Assembly (NCBI GenBank): GCA_030844895.1
Contig: CM061223.1
Location: forward strand, 36,702,204 to 36,766,203
From: Ambrosia x helenae
Lineage: Eukaryota > Streptophyta > Magnoliopsida > Asterales > Asteraceae
DNA length: 64,000 bases
Direction of reading: 5' to 3'
This document shows positions 1 through 10,040 of this stretch, in pieces. Both the position numbers and the translations under genes were made by a program. The stretch's first letter is position 1; the number at the start of each line of letters is the position of its first letter. The notes under the pieces were generated by a model. That model ran no database searches. It was not told where the DNA came from and was given only the letters and a program-made list of their open reading frames with translations.

Positions 1-196
1 CAACATAAATTTGCACAAGAAGCAAGTCATCTCCTGCTCGTTTCGTGAACAGTGTGCAGTCTACCAATCCACGTTTGAATCCTTTCGAGAGAAGATACGT
101 GCTCAGCTCCTCATACCATTGTCTCGGAGCTTGGTGCAACCCGTAGAGAGCTTTGTTTAAAACATAGACCTTATCCCGGTGAATAGGGTCCTCAAA
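1..196 (-). pseudogene. Ty1/copia reverse transcriptase fragment
   Basis: Read on the minus strand, this stretch is an open frame carrying the Copia RT block around KALYGLHQAPRQWY, followed by a segment ending LLLVQIYV just before the YVDD catalytic motif, which lies outside the window. This is the palm region of a retroelement polymerase that copies its RNA into DNA in cytoplasmic particles. The frame is intact as far as visible, but upstream of FEDP (plus position 196) the similarity stops abruptly at a 17-bp direct repeat, so the copy is truncated. Whether the rest of the element lies left of the window cannot be seen. Confidence 0.88.
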
Positions 197-271
197 GAAA
201 ATTTATTTTAAAGAAGTAGCTTATTTGATTTTTCTCACAAGTCCTGTTTACAAAAGAAAATTTATTTTAAA
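196..271. repeat. 17-bp direct repeat at a truncation point
   Basis: A 17-bp word (agaaaatttattttaaa) occurs at 196-212 and again at 255-271, with 42 bp between. The first copy coincides with the point where the Copia RT similarity ends, as expected from repair-mediated filler or slippage at a deletion junction. The rest of 272-581 shows no coding or repeat structure that I recognise. Confidence 0.6.
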
Positions 272-581
272 CACTTTTACCATTTAGAATCTTGTCTATC
301 ATACAGACTCGACGCGCAAATTTGTTAGTGGTTTGAAAGTGAGGATTTTATAGAAGAATAGGCATCCTCTTAGAAATAGTAGGAAGGATTTTGCTCAAAA
401 ACTTGGAAAATGATTGTGCACGAGGAGAGAAGTTTTTGCGATGTTTGAATTTTGCCGATAAATTATGATTGTAAACTAAGATAGCGATGGTATTTAATAA
501 TTCATAAAAGAAAATTTAACATCCGAACAATTTCTTGAAAATATTACATAAAGAAATTCCCATATTTAAGAGAAAGAAGAA

Positions 582-1139
582 TCATTCTTCTTCAGCGTGG
601 TGAGTGGGTCTTCCAGCATTGTAGATCACCATGGCAAGTCTTGGGCATTGGTTGCGTTCATGGGTTGGGTTATTGCACTCGGAGCATATCCCTCCAATGG
701 CTTTAGGGAATGAGGTAGTACTACTAGGTTGTTCGGGTCGCGGTTTAGTGGTGTAACGACATGTTTTGGCTAAATGACCATATGCACCACAATTGGCGCA
801 TATGCGGCATGGTGAGTGAGTGAGATGGTGGAATTTACAACTGTTGCATTGCGGATAGGTTCCACAGTACTGCTTTTTGTTGGGATTCAGAGTCTTAGGA
901 GTTGTCGAAGTGTGGTTTCGTTTGAGGTTTTTGCGTTTTCGGTTATCCCTTTTCATTTGTTTGGTAGGGGTATGGGTAGAGGGTTTAGTATCTACATGGT
1001 TTGGGTTGTCCTGGATGGTATCGCTGGAGTTTGGAATTGGGTTTGTTGGTGACTCTAGGTTAGGGAGAATCTTGATCAATTCTTGGGCAATAAGACTCGC
1101 CGGTTGGTTGAGATCGATGCTATCGAGGCGGGAAGACAT
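582..1139 (-). CDS. gag: Ty3/gypsy gag fragment with zinc knuckles
   Basis: A 185-codon minus-strand frame. The N-terminal half is hydrophilic and Lys/Asn/Thr-rich. The C-terminal half holds two good C-X2-C-X4-H-X4-C knuckles, CANCGAYGHLAKTC and CSECNNPTHERNQC, preceded by a degenerate Cys/His cluster. Such knuckles bind retroelement RNA in the nucleocapsid part of Gag. Full gypsy Gag proteins are usually two to three times longer and carry a capsid domain first; here only the nucleocapsid end is present and no pol follows, so this is a partial or short gag. It lies downstream (on the minus strand) of a primer site at 2281-2293 and an LTR at 2296, so it belongs to that element. Confidence 0.75.
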   Translation of the reverse strand: MSSRLDSIDLNQPASLIAQELIKILPNLESPTNPIPNSSDTIQDNPNHVDTKPSTHTPTKQMKRDNRKRKNLKRNHTSTTPKTLNPNKKQYCGTYPQCNSCKFHHLTHSPCRICANCGAYGHLAKTCRYTTKPRPEQPSSTTSFPKAIGGICSECNNPTHERNQCPRLAMVIYNAGRPTHHAEEE

Positions 1140-1826
1140 CTACGAGAATCATACATAGGAAAATTTGCATAAGCGGTTTTTAAGAAGGTGACTTTTGAAT
1201 TTAGAAAAGGAGTTATTAGAATTTTAGTTAACAATGAAAACTTGTGGGTAAAATTTCACTAGACGATAAAGTTGGTGCAAATTCAAGTAATAAATAAAAA
1301 AAATATATAAACTCAAGTTGTTCTCATAGACTTAGTATGTAAGTTCAAGTTACACGTATAGTATGCAAGTTTCACATTTTTCAAATAATGCAACGCATAT
1401 ATATAAGTAAAGTGCCCATAAACAACATAGAGGAGTTTTGAATATTTGTTGCTTTGTGAATATTATTATTGTTTGGAGATTGCAAGAGTACTTGATATGC
1501 GAGTCTTGAGAGCATTTGCGAGTAAAATAAATCGAATATACATAGTGAAAACATAGCATGAAAACAACATTGAAAGTAATATTAACATAAAATGAGAGGC
1601 TTGTTTTAAACAAGCAATTGGAGTGTTCCGGAACGAAACGAAGACTAACCAAAGTGATTCGAATTTACCTTTGAGTTTGAAAACATGCTTTGGCCTAATA
1701 GGTGGAAATACTCTCGCCGAAACCTTCGGTTAACGGTATTCACCCTTCCAGTTACTACATGTTTCTTGTCATTAGTAAATTTGAGACTTTGACGAGATTA
1801 AAAAAAATATCAAGGATTGAAACTAG
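1140..1826 (-). other. Leader of minus-strand gypsy element, non-coding
   Basis: Stretch between the gag fragment and the stem-loop array. It is AT-rich with no coding frame that I can support. A short perfect hairpin, CCGAA-ACC-TTCGG, lies near 1718-1730. It is best read as 5' leader of the element whose LTR starts at 2296. Confidence 0.5.
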
Positions 1827-2077
1827 TCGCTAAGTTGCGGATTTCACTCCTATCTTAGCGAGGTCGCTTCTTTGAGTGTGGTTTGTACACTTTGTCCAAC
1901 ATCGTAAGAAAATTAATTCTAACCTTCAATTGGTAAATGTCCACTAGAACGAGAATTGTGAAATTTCCACCAAGGTGAGGATATCACTCCTATCTTGGTG
2001 TAGTTTCAAAAACACAAAGGATTTACGCGGATTGAAAGTTATCACCAAAGTGAGGGTTTCAAGCCTATTTTGGTGAT
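1827..2077 (-). repeat. Array of three stem-loops in the gypsy leader
   Basis: Three inverted repeats at 1827-1861, 1968-2000 and 2041-2077 have perfect stems (8, 7 and 9 bp) and loops of exactly 19 nt. Stem arms on the plus strand are TCGCTAAG/CTTAGCGA, CACCAAG/CTTGGTG and ATCACCAAA/TTTGGTGAT, so paired positions change together. In element sense the loops of the first two share the core GGAGTGA(A/T)ATCC; the third is degenerate. The array lies between primer site and gag, where packaging, dimerisation or translation signals of retroelements sit. Function is inference. Confidence 0.7.
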
Positions 2078-2280
2078 TTTCTTTCATTTGTGGTATACGA
2101 GCGTCTTCGGGTGTAGAGTAATCCACAAATAGGAAGGTAAATTTTAAAGACAAAGAAGATGGAGTAGAAACAATATAGGGACGACAGGTATATTAAGCAT
2201 GATAAAAGGAATGGCCAAAAAGGTTCTTAACTATAGTCTAGGTCAAACATGGCAAATTTTCCTAATTCCCTATAGTCATG

Positions 2281-2293
2281 GCTCTGGTACCAA
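2281..2293 (-). promoter_or_regulatory. Primer binding site of minus-strand gypsy element
   Basis: The minus strand reads TTGGTACCAGAGC, one base from the common plant site TGGTATCAGAGC complementary to initiator tRNA-Met. It lies 2-3 nt inside the LTR end at 2296. Confidence 0.75.
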
Positions 2294-2295
2294 TC

Positions 2296-3560
2296 TGTCA
2301 CACCCCAACCGATGGCGGAATACATCGGGGCGAGACTAGGGATAGATTGTTCAAAGACTTCATGACACTAGAATTCGTGACAATATAATTTAAAGATAAA
2401 ATTTCATTCATAGCATAATCATTGTCTAAAAGATAACAAAATACAAATTGTTTCATAAAATGGAAAGTACAACATCAAAATATAGAATTTAAACTAGCGT
2501 GTGTTTCTAGTCTATTCCTAAGTAGTTTTCTTGAATATCCTGCATCAAATATTTCCCGCAACATGTATAAAATATCCATCAACACATAAAGCATTGGTGA
2601 GCATACTAGTTTTGGTTTACATACGTAGTAATTAGAATGATTTACTAGAATCTCATACTATAGCATTTGCACATACATACCATACAAGAACATAACTCAA
2701 ACCCACGAGTCCACTGCATATACCTAACATATTCATGCTAGGTCCGTTTGATTCTTAACAATGACCCATAAAGCGGGCGGGGTGCTAAGTGGGCTACTAA
2801 TAGTTAATGAATTATGTTTAAGTATCTAAGAATCATAAAGCATGGAAAATGGCATAGAAGTATGTTTAGTAGATTGAGCATGTGTGTTTATGAAAGAATT
2901 AGTGTGTTTTGCATATGATACATGTTGGTCCCAAAAGTGATAAAAGAAAAGGGGACAAGTATGACTCACCTTTGGGTGCGTCTTGATATAGTTCCAAAGA
3001 TAAGTCTTGGAAGTTTAAGCTTTAGCTCCGATTAACTAGAGTTAAGAATTAGAGTCTTAGGTTCGAGTTTAGATTATAGTTTCAAAAGAATCAAGCAAGC
3101 CTTTTAGGCTAACCAAAACACAAATTGCCTTTAAGGCAATCCAGATGGTCATGAGATTTAGTTAGACCAAGCACAAAATCATCATAGATGATTCGGATGG
3201 TATGAGGTTAGGAATGTGAATCCATTAGAATATTCATGTCATGACCACTTCGTTTATGGGATAAACGTGGGTCTTGGACACGGGATTTCCCCTTTCTAGT
3301 GTGGACTAATCCATATCACAAGAAGAGTCAAGAGATTTGGTAAGGTAGGGTGTAACCACAAAAGTTCCAAGAATTTGTTATTTGAGTAATAGAATTAAAG
3401 ATTGAAGTATACTTATGATAATACATAATATAACTAGGAGGTTTAAGTAGAGTGGGTTAAGGTGGTTGAGTATTAAATAGAGTTAATAGGGTGGTTAGGA
3501 GTGAATTAGGTGAGGATTGAGTTAGATTAAAAATGGGATAGTCCTAATTATTTATTTATG
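2296..3560 (-). mobile_element. Ty3/gypsy LTR, minus strand, right edge unclear
   Basis: The LTR 3' end on the minus strand (plus 2296 onward) starts tgtcacaccccaacc and matches the end of the gypsy LTRs at 23783, 43671, 49965 and 50859, which share the CGATGGCGG / CGCCATCGG box. A primer site follows directly. Further right the sequence is AT-rich, with gcatactagttttgg and tatgactcacct segments typical of these LTRs. I could not find the 5' TG end. The element is a divergent relative of the 29146-49965 family. Confidence 0.6.
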
Positions 3561-3953
3561 TGTTGCCTTCGCCGAGCTTTAAAAAAAAAGAAACGAATGA
3601 ATTTAGAATTCATGTTGTTGTATTTGTTTTGAAGATAAAGTCAACAGAAAGACTTTATTCACGTTTTGTGTTTTTTTTAAGTATTAAGAACTTAATTAAA
3701 TATATATGTTTTATTTTAAATAAATATATATTAAGATCTTAACTAAATGAGTTTCTTGTTATAACGTCTAAATTGTATAGGATAAATTATATTGACGACT
3801 CATCAAGAATTGGTAGGAGTAACATAAAAGAAGCGAATAAAGGCGAACTTGGAATTTGTTAAATATATAATTTAAAACACATGAAAAATAAAAACCACGC
3901 GATGTTACATATATATATATAGAGTGAGAGAGAGTGTGTGTGAGGTTGTGGTA
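3561..3953. other. AT-rich stretch, nothing coding seen
   Basis: Poly-A and TATA-rich sequence with a short (AT)n run and a GA/GT-rich run at about 3908-3945. It may include the outer part of the LTR to its left. No gene is supported. Confidence 0.4.
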
Positions 3954-4336
3954 CAAAGGCCATATTTCGTGAGAAGTGTAAGAAGGATTAAAAATTGATA
4001 TGTAGACATCATTTTATGGACTTATTCATGATGTTTTGGATTTTTTAAGCTAAAATAACACCAAACATAACAATTGAAAACACAAAACAATTTATTTTAG
4101 GCTTAAAAACTTAAAACACAATGCCAAGAACATTAGTTCTAAATTGTTGTGTTTTAGTTGTGTGTTTTAGCTATATTTTAAATTCCATGCTATAATACAT
4201 CGCATTGTGTTTAAAATTGTTGTGTTTAGTGTTTTTTTAGCAACAATAACCCAAAACATCATACCTAAATCCAAAACATGATGCCTACATGTTAATTCTT
4301 GACCCTTCTCACACTTCTCACGAAATATGGCCTTTG
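3954..4336. mobile_element. Foldback MITE with long terminal inverted repeats
   Basis: Both ends begin CAAAGGCCATATTTCGTGAG when read inward, and the two arms remain alignable for over 100 bp with scattered transitions. The interior is short and AT-rich. No coding capacity; a non-autonomous DNA transposon. No clean target duplication was found, so the superfamily is not assigned. Confidence 0.75.
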
Positions 4337-4356
4337 TCCTGGAACCTTTACCTATA

Positions 4357-5056
4357 CTAGTGGGTTTACCCGCGCGTTGCAGCGAGATCCACAAATGGGT
4401 TGCAATACAACATTATGATACTTAGTTTTTTTTGCCGCAAGTTACGCAAAAAGAATAGAAATGTGCACACTATGTTTTAACAAGTATTTGTAAAAACAGA
4501 ACATGGAATTTCTACTACCAAAGAACATCAATAAAAGACTACACCAACCTTAAATTTTCTAAACAAACAGGCAATCCTTTAACCAATATCTAATGAATGA
4601 AACGTATATCATATCATCAATCTATCATAAAACGCCTAAAAATTAATCAACTTATAAAAGCTACAGAGCCTAATTTCACGTAAATATCATGATTAAATTT
4701 GAAAACATTGAATGATATAAAAAAGGTGCTCTGGTTAGCTTGACTTTAACTCTAGGAAGACTTCAGTCACTATGTTTTAAAGTTTTAAAACTCATACAAG
4801 TTTAGTCGAGATAAGATTATTCATTATGGTAACATAAATTATAATCTTTCATCACCATTATATGAAATTTGTTCAAAAATATTGTTATCCCATGTGTTTA
4901 TTTAGTTTGGGTGTGTTCTAAAAGTTGATTATCTTCTAGTGGCATTTAGGGAAGAAAAATGGTAAAATTTAGGAAGTTGTAAAGAAACCCTTGGTATGTC
5001 ATCTTAACTTTGGACTATTTGGACAAATTTGTCCATGCCTCCTCCTTTATAATGTA

Positions 5057-5058
<2 letters not shown>
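4357..5058 (-). mobile_element. Short non-autonomous Helitron, minus strand
   Basis: On the minus strand the 3' end reads GCAACGCGCGGGTAAACCC then CTAG, followed by T at plus 4356. A GC-rich imperfect hairpin shortly before CTAG and insertion before a T are Helitron hallmarks. The 5' side, near plus 5050, reads ACTACATTATAAAGG on the minus strand, like Helitron 5' ends of the TCTATACT...TTATAA type, but is eroded by a GT/TA microsatellite. No Rep or helicase coding is present. Confidence 0.55.

Positions 5059-5099
<41 letters not shown>
5056..5099. repeat. (GT)n(TA)n microsatellite
   Basis: A GT run passing into a TA run, ending exactly at the left end of the inverted-repeat element that starts at 5101. 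Confidence 0.9.
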
Positions 5100-5100
<1 letters not shown>

Positions 5101-6137
5101 GTAGAGGATCCGGTAAGAAAATTGTTTTGTGTAGGAAGTGTAGGAAGAGTTTTCAACCGTTGGATCAAATTTGATTAAATATTTAGATCAAGGGCATAAT
5201 AGACTTTTTAGTCATTTTATTAATTATCAAAACCCACAAATTTAGCAGCAAAATTATGGATTTTAATGAGATTCAATTATCTAAAATAACTAATTCTTCC
5301 ACACAATATTCAATCCCTTAACAATCAATCGGTTCTTCATTTTTTTACAATTAATCGATGATGGCAGAAGTTTTTCAAGATCTTTCGAATGGTAAGTCTT
5401 ATTTTATTTTTTAGATCATTTTGATTTGTATGAGGTTTATTCAGATTTGATAAAAAGTCTACATTTTTTTATTATAATCAGATTTGAAGTCGTATAGATC
5501 GATTCCATCTGTATAGGAAGTTTTTTATGTTTTTTTGATTTTATTTAAAACACTACAATAAAAACACCATCTACAAAGTTATCTAAAACCAAAAACTTAG
5601 ATGTTCTAACGAGTAAACACTGAATAAAACACTATTTTAAAACACTACTATAAAAACACCATCTAAAAAATTATCTAAAACCCAAAACTTAGCTGTTTTA
5701 ACGAGGAAACAAACGTATAATGTTTCATATTATATAAACACTGCATAAAACACTGCATAAAACACTATTATAAAACACTATTACAAAAGATCACAATAGA
5801 TATTAGGTTTATTTGATTTGTTGTTAGTGATAAGAAAGAAGAAGATAGTAAAAGACCTTCGTTGATATTGACAGAGAGATAGAGAGAGGGGTGAGTAAAA
5901 ATATGATATATTTATAAATTATGCTTGAATTAAGGAGTGGTTAGTAGATATATAAATTAAAATGACTTTTCTACCCTCTTTTAAAACACTAATTAGACCA
6001 TCCTACCCCTAACCATTAATTTATAATTAGTATAATATTAACTAACCTAAACTTTTAATCTAAACCATCAATTTCTAGATCAAACGGTTGAAAACACTTC
6101 CTACTCTTCCTACACAAAACAATTTTCTTACCGGAAC

Positions 6138-6143
<6 letters not shown>
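5101..6143. mobile_element. 1-kb inverted-repeat element between TA tracts
   Basis: Left and right ends are inverted copies over about 70 bp, sharing TCCGGTAAGAAAATTGTTTT and a following GTAGGAAG block, then CAACCGTT. Both ends abut (TA)n followed by GG, like elements that insert into TA repeats. The interior holds a direct duplication of about 75-80 bp at 5562-5715 (aaaacactac...aaaaacaccatc, with the second half aaaacttag). No coding frame is supported. A non-autonomous DNA element. Confidence 0.7.

Positions 6144-6180
<37 letters not shown>
6144..6180. repeat. (TA)n microsatellite
   Basis: Pure TA run joining two inverted-repeat elements, likely the shared insertion target. Confidence 0.9.
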
Positions 6181-6184
<4 letters not shown>

Positions 6185-6607
6185 GTAGAGATCTAAGAGA
6201 ACACATGGCTAGTTGAGAACTGAGAGAATCGTTATGGAACATACATTTCTTTAAAGCAAAAAAAAAAATCTAAATCACGGGTTTTGTTGTAAGTTTTATT
6301 TTCATTTATACATATGTGTATATTATCAATTTTTTATTATACATATGTGTATATTGTCAAACCTATATGTATGATACTTATTTTTCAAATTCAAACACAT
6401 TACACATGTATGTACATTAAAAAAACATGTTCTTACCCTAATCTTCCTTTCTATACATGTGTGTGCAATCTTTTCTATACATTTGTACATAAATGTACAA
6501 TACTTATTTTGTAGTTTTAAACACGTATATACATATATGTACAAATGAAAATAAAAAAAAAATCCTTGTTGGCAAAGGTGCGATTAAGCAAAAAAAAATC
6601 CTTAGAG

Positions 6608-6650
<43 letters not shown>

Positions 6651-6728
6651 TGCCTTAGAGAAATGTGTGAGCCAGAACGGTTCTCTCAGTTCTCAAATAG
6701 GCCAATGGTTATCAAATGATCCAAATTT
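6181..6728. mobile_element. Inverted-repeat element with GAGAACTGAGAGAA ends
   Basis: Left end near 6212 and right end near 6698 (reverse complement) share TTGAGAACTGAGAGAA and remain similar for about 50 bp. The interior has repeated tacatatgtgtatatt words (6308-6356) and a (TTA)n run at about 6610-6650. No coding capacity. The left flank is a (TA)n tract, as for the neighbouring element. Confidence 0.65.
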
Positions 6729-6730
6729 TA

Positions 6731-8236
6731 TCTATACTGTATTATAATGCATGACGGATTAGTAGTTTAAGATACCCAAAAGTTAAGAACTTTATTTTAA
6801 TTTACAACCTGAAAATGGGGGTAAAATAGTCATTCAAACACTTTTACACTTACGTACCTCATTTTAGTTACATTTTAATTCCCTCATTTTTAGTTAGTAG
6901 TTACACTTTTCTCTCATCCCCTTACAAAGTAGGAATTCTTTTATTTAATCGTATCATAACTTTTAAACTATTATGTTTTAAAACATTCGAAAATACAATG
7001 ACGACCTGTTCATTTTTGTCTACGTTTTAATGTTCGTCTTATTCAATATTGACATATGGATTGAAATGTACAAGAAATAAATGCCTTATGTATAAATGAT
7101 CATTGCATTGCTTAATCACAAAGTGAAAGTATAACATTTTGCATAGTGTGCAAATCCTGACATCCCTACTACCAAAGCTGCTAGAACTATGACGAGAATC
7201 ACTATAAGACAAATAATTTAATGTTAGATAGTTGTTTTTATTATTATAATTGTGAGTGTCTTGATACTAACAATACTATGATAATTTTTAATAAACATTT
7301 TTTTATCATAAGCACGACACAAGAAAAAACTTCTGGATATTCTCAACAAAGCTTCATATTTTTAGGGGTTTTTTTAAAAAAAATTTTAACAATTTAAAAG
7401 ATAAAAGCATGTCAAATATTTTTTAAATACTTGATTAAACATTTTTTATCAACAACCCTTCCTAATTTAAAGGGGTGAAAAAATCTTATAGTGAATCAAG
7501 CGGGAAACAATATTTAAATTTAAACTCTAAAATGCACAAGTAGAGTTTATCCTATAAATAGATAATAATACACACCTATTTCATTTGCTAAAAAAATAGG
7601 CATGGATCCGAATCTAACTACAAAGGATGAAGCTTCTAAGGTTAGTTCTTTGTTAGTTTACACTTTTCATATTTTATATAAAAGTCAATATTATATATAA
7701 ATCTAATATATTAACATGTTTTTATATTAACGTTAATGCATATATGATGTTATTTTTAACAATTTTGGTGTTGCGGATTAATTTCAATGAGTAACATACT
7801 GATTTGAACAAACCAATAGTCGTACGAGCCCTTGTCTGTGTGGTACATATGTGACGCTGATATGATGCAATGGATCCCCTGATGTGGTGCAATGGAGCCC
7901 CTAGGGGCTACAAACCACAACATCCATCTTAATATTGAAGAACAACTAAATGAAAAAAAAAACATTTTATTCCAAGGCTATATCTAAAGAACAATGACAA
8001 CATGACCACTTTTATACACTAACTTATTGAAAAAACAATGATCAACGAATTATACATAAAGTATTGAGTATATGTAACGAATTGTGTATATACTCCCACA
8101 TATGTAAATTCATTCACTTAATCTACCGCTTAAACAACCAGAGAAATCTGGTAACTCCCATCACGAAGTGCGGTTACATACTACGCGCAAGCTCGTAAAC
8201 TATCCACCCCGCCGCATCGCGCGAGCTATCTACTAG
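6731..8236 (+). mobile_element. Non-autonomous Helitron, 1.5 kb
   Basis: The 5' end is TCTATACTGTATTATAATGC and the 3' end is CTACTAG, preceded by a GC-rich segment (8207-8225) that can form a short hairpin. The flanking bases are A at 6730 and T at 8237, the expected A/T insertion site with no target duplication. It carries no Rep/helicase frame, so it must be mobilised in trans. A possible captured promoter plus first exon lies at 7552-7640. Confidence 0.75.
7552..7640 (+). pseudogene. Possible captured promoter and first exon
   Basis: A TATA-like word (tataaata, about 7553) is followed about 50 bp later by ATG at 7602 and a 13-codon frame, MDPNLTTKDEASK, ending at AAG just before a plausible donor GTTAGT (7641). 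I do not recognise the peptide. The layout, inside a Helitron, is that of a captured gene start, but a short chance frame is also possible. Confidence 0.25.
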
Positions 8237-8562
8237 TTGGTGTGTGTGTGTGTGTGTAGTAGAAGTATATACAAAAAACCCCTCAAAATGGAAAACCTCT
8301 AGCAAACCTAATACTTAGACCATATTAATCCACATCACCTAATAATATTTTAATTATAAAGGGCACAAATGTCATTTCACTTTTCCTTCTTTTTTCAATT
8401 TTTAAATCCTCCCTCCTATATAAAGAAATAATATCTCCACCTTCTCTCCATTCTCTCTCACCCTCTCTACCACCACCAGCACCACCTTCGGCCACTACCT
8501 CCGGTCGTCGACCTCCACCATATATGTAAATGTAACCTTTGATAATAATATTAAAAAAACAG
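8237..8562 (+). other. GT repeat and pyrimidine-rich leader-like segment
   Basis: Starts with a GT run, then AT-rich sequence, then a C/T-rich segment (8395-8520: ctctccattctctctcaccc and similar) resembling a plant 5' untranslated leader, and an AT-rich intron-like part ending aaaaaacag at 8562. It appears to belong with the kinase scrap that follows. Confidence 0.4.
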
Positions 8563-8673
8563 GGGGTTCTAAGAGACGACACTCATGTTGCCATCAAATC
8601 TCTTTATGCTGAATCGAAACAAGGCACCATCAAATTCTTGAAGGAAATTAGTCTGATCTCCAGTTTCAAACCA
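8563..8673 (+). pseudogene. Receptor-like kinase exon fragment
   Basis: A 37-codon frame preceded by an acceptor-like CAG. It contains VAIKSL (kinase subdomain II, with the ATP-binding Lys) and, 16 residues on, FLKEISLIS (subdomain III helix C with its Glu). The spacer includes AESKQG, typical of plant cytoplasmic receptor-like kinases of the cold-responsive protein kinase 1 type, where the matching segment reads AESRQG. After ISSF the similarity is lost and a stop follows within four codons, so only one internal exon piece remains. No glycine loop or catalytic loop is nearby. Most likely captured by a transposon. Confidence 0.7.
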
Positions 8674-9178
8674 TAGAGAAAAAAAACCCAAAAATACTCT
8701 TTGAAATTTTTATAGAAATTGGTGTCTGAAAAATTAATTTAGAAGGTTTTTACCAATTTCCTTTTTTTATTACCCCAAATGGATGAGGATGACAACCCAA
8801 GTACGTGTAGGTTCACGAGGCAATGTGTAGTCTTTTATTAGATTGTTATTGGATTGGGACATGGGGTTGGTATATCACACGTGATTGATGAATAAATGTG
8901 TAGTCTTACCTTTTATTGTTGCGATTAAGAAAAAGATGTGAAATTTATTTGGGTAAAGAGGTTATATAGTATGGAATATGTACGTGTCGAGTAGGAACCA
9001 CTTAAAATTGTGTAAAGAGGTTACTTGTGTAGAAAGGTTATTTGTGTCGAGTAGAAACCACTTAAAATTGTGTCGTGTTTTCGGTCAACCTTTTTAATGT
9101 TTCGTTGCAGATATAAGTAATACCTATATAACATATGCTAAGACGTGTGTTTAAAACTAGGGGCCATACAACATGGTT
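8674..9178. repeat. Non-coding; 30-bp direct repeat
   Basis: No gene seen. The phrase gtgtcgagtag(g/a)aaccac with ttaaaattgtgt occurs twice, near 8985 and 9045, one after the other. Confidence 0.5.
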
Positions 9179-9420
9179 GAAAGAGACCAACTAACATGTG
9201 TTAACGTTCATATGACATACGTTGTTTTAGAAAAACATATGTTAGTACCTGCCCTTAACACATATTACTGATGCTAATACATGTTTGTATATGCCCAAAT
9301 AACATGTGTTAGGGTTCATATGACATACCTTATTTCAGAAAAACATATGTTAGAATATGCTAACACATGTTAGTGATGTCTCATTATGTGTTTTGGAGGG
9401 CCCAACTAACACGTGTTTTC
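9179..9420. repeat. Tandem repeat of ACATGTGTTAG / ACATATGTTAG units
   Basis: About 110-bp units containing aacatgtgtta, gttcatatgacatac and gaaaaacatatgttag occur in series at about 9193 and 9303, with a third partial unit. Many copies of the near-palindrome CTAACACATGTTAG occur, extending sparsely to 9720. This looks like the subterminal repeat field of a DNA transposon; no transposase frame is seen. Confidence 0.55.
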
Positions 9421-9885
9421 TTTTTTTGCAGGTGAAGAGATGTTTGTGTTAAAGATGAAGATGGGTCTAAAAAACGAAGCATAGCTAGATCCTTTTTATG
9501 TTGTTATGATAGTTTTTTTATCATTAACAAATAATTATGTTTATATGAAAAGTTTTTGATACGTTTTAGTGTTGATTGTAATGATTGTTTTTATCATTTC
9601 TTAAATAAATATACATTTTATGTGTTCTTTTTTTTAGTATATGCCTTTTAAAACATGTTAGTGATGCCTCATACGTGGTCAAGTTTTTTATCATAATAAT
9701 AACACATGTTAATATTTTTATGGGAAAAAGTGTCAAAAAGTATGAGAAAGATGACTTGACAAGTGTCAAATCAGCATTTTTAATATGCTTTTTCATAAAA
9801 ACATGTTACTTATAATGCCCTTATTTTTTATACTTTAGTAAATTAAATTGTATTAAATTTAAATAAAAAAGTAGCAATTATTGTG

Positions 9886-9913
9886 GACCATTGATCAAAC
9901 TTGATCAATGGTC
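9886..9913. repeat. 28-bp near-perfect palindrome
   Basis: GACCATTGATCAA, two bases, then TTGATCAATGGTC. It sits in a non-coding AT-rich stretch (9421-9985) where I see nothing else. Confidence 0.85.
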
Positions 9914-9973
9914 ACTAGAGGGTTTGCAAGGTTTTTCCAAAATAAAGGGTTTCCATATTATCCTATCCTTGTG

Positions 9974-9985
<12 letters not shown>

Positions 9986-10038
<53 letters not shown>
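9986..10038. repeat. (TA)n microsatellite
   Basis: GT run followed by a run of more than 20 TA units. Confidence 0.95.

Positions 10039-10040
<2 letters not shown>

Noticed and set aside
816..1158. Plus-strand frames opposite the gag fragment
   Set aside because: Hydrophobic shadows of the minus-strand knuckle-bearing frame.
6314..6747. Small Cys/Tyr-rich frames and a Leu-run frame
   Set aside because: Made of tacatatgtgtat and TTA repeats inside an inverted-repeat element.
8325..8582. Gly/Arg-rich minus-strand frame
   Set aside because: Complement of the C/T-rich leader-like segment; low complexity, no homologue recognised.
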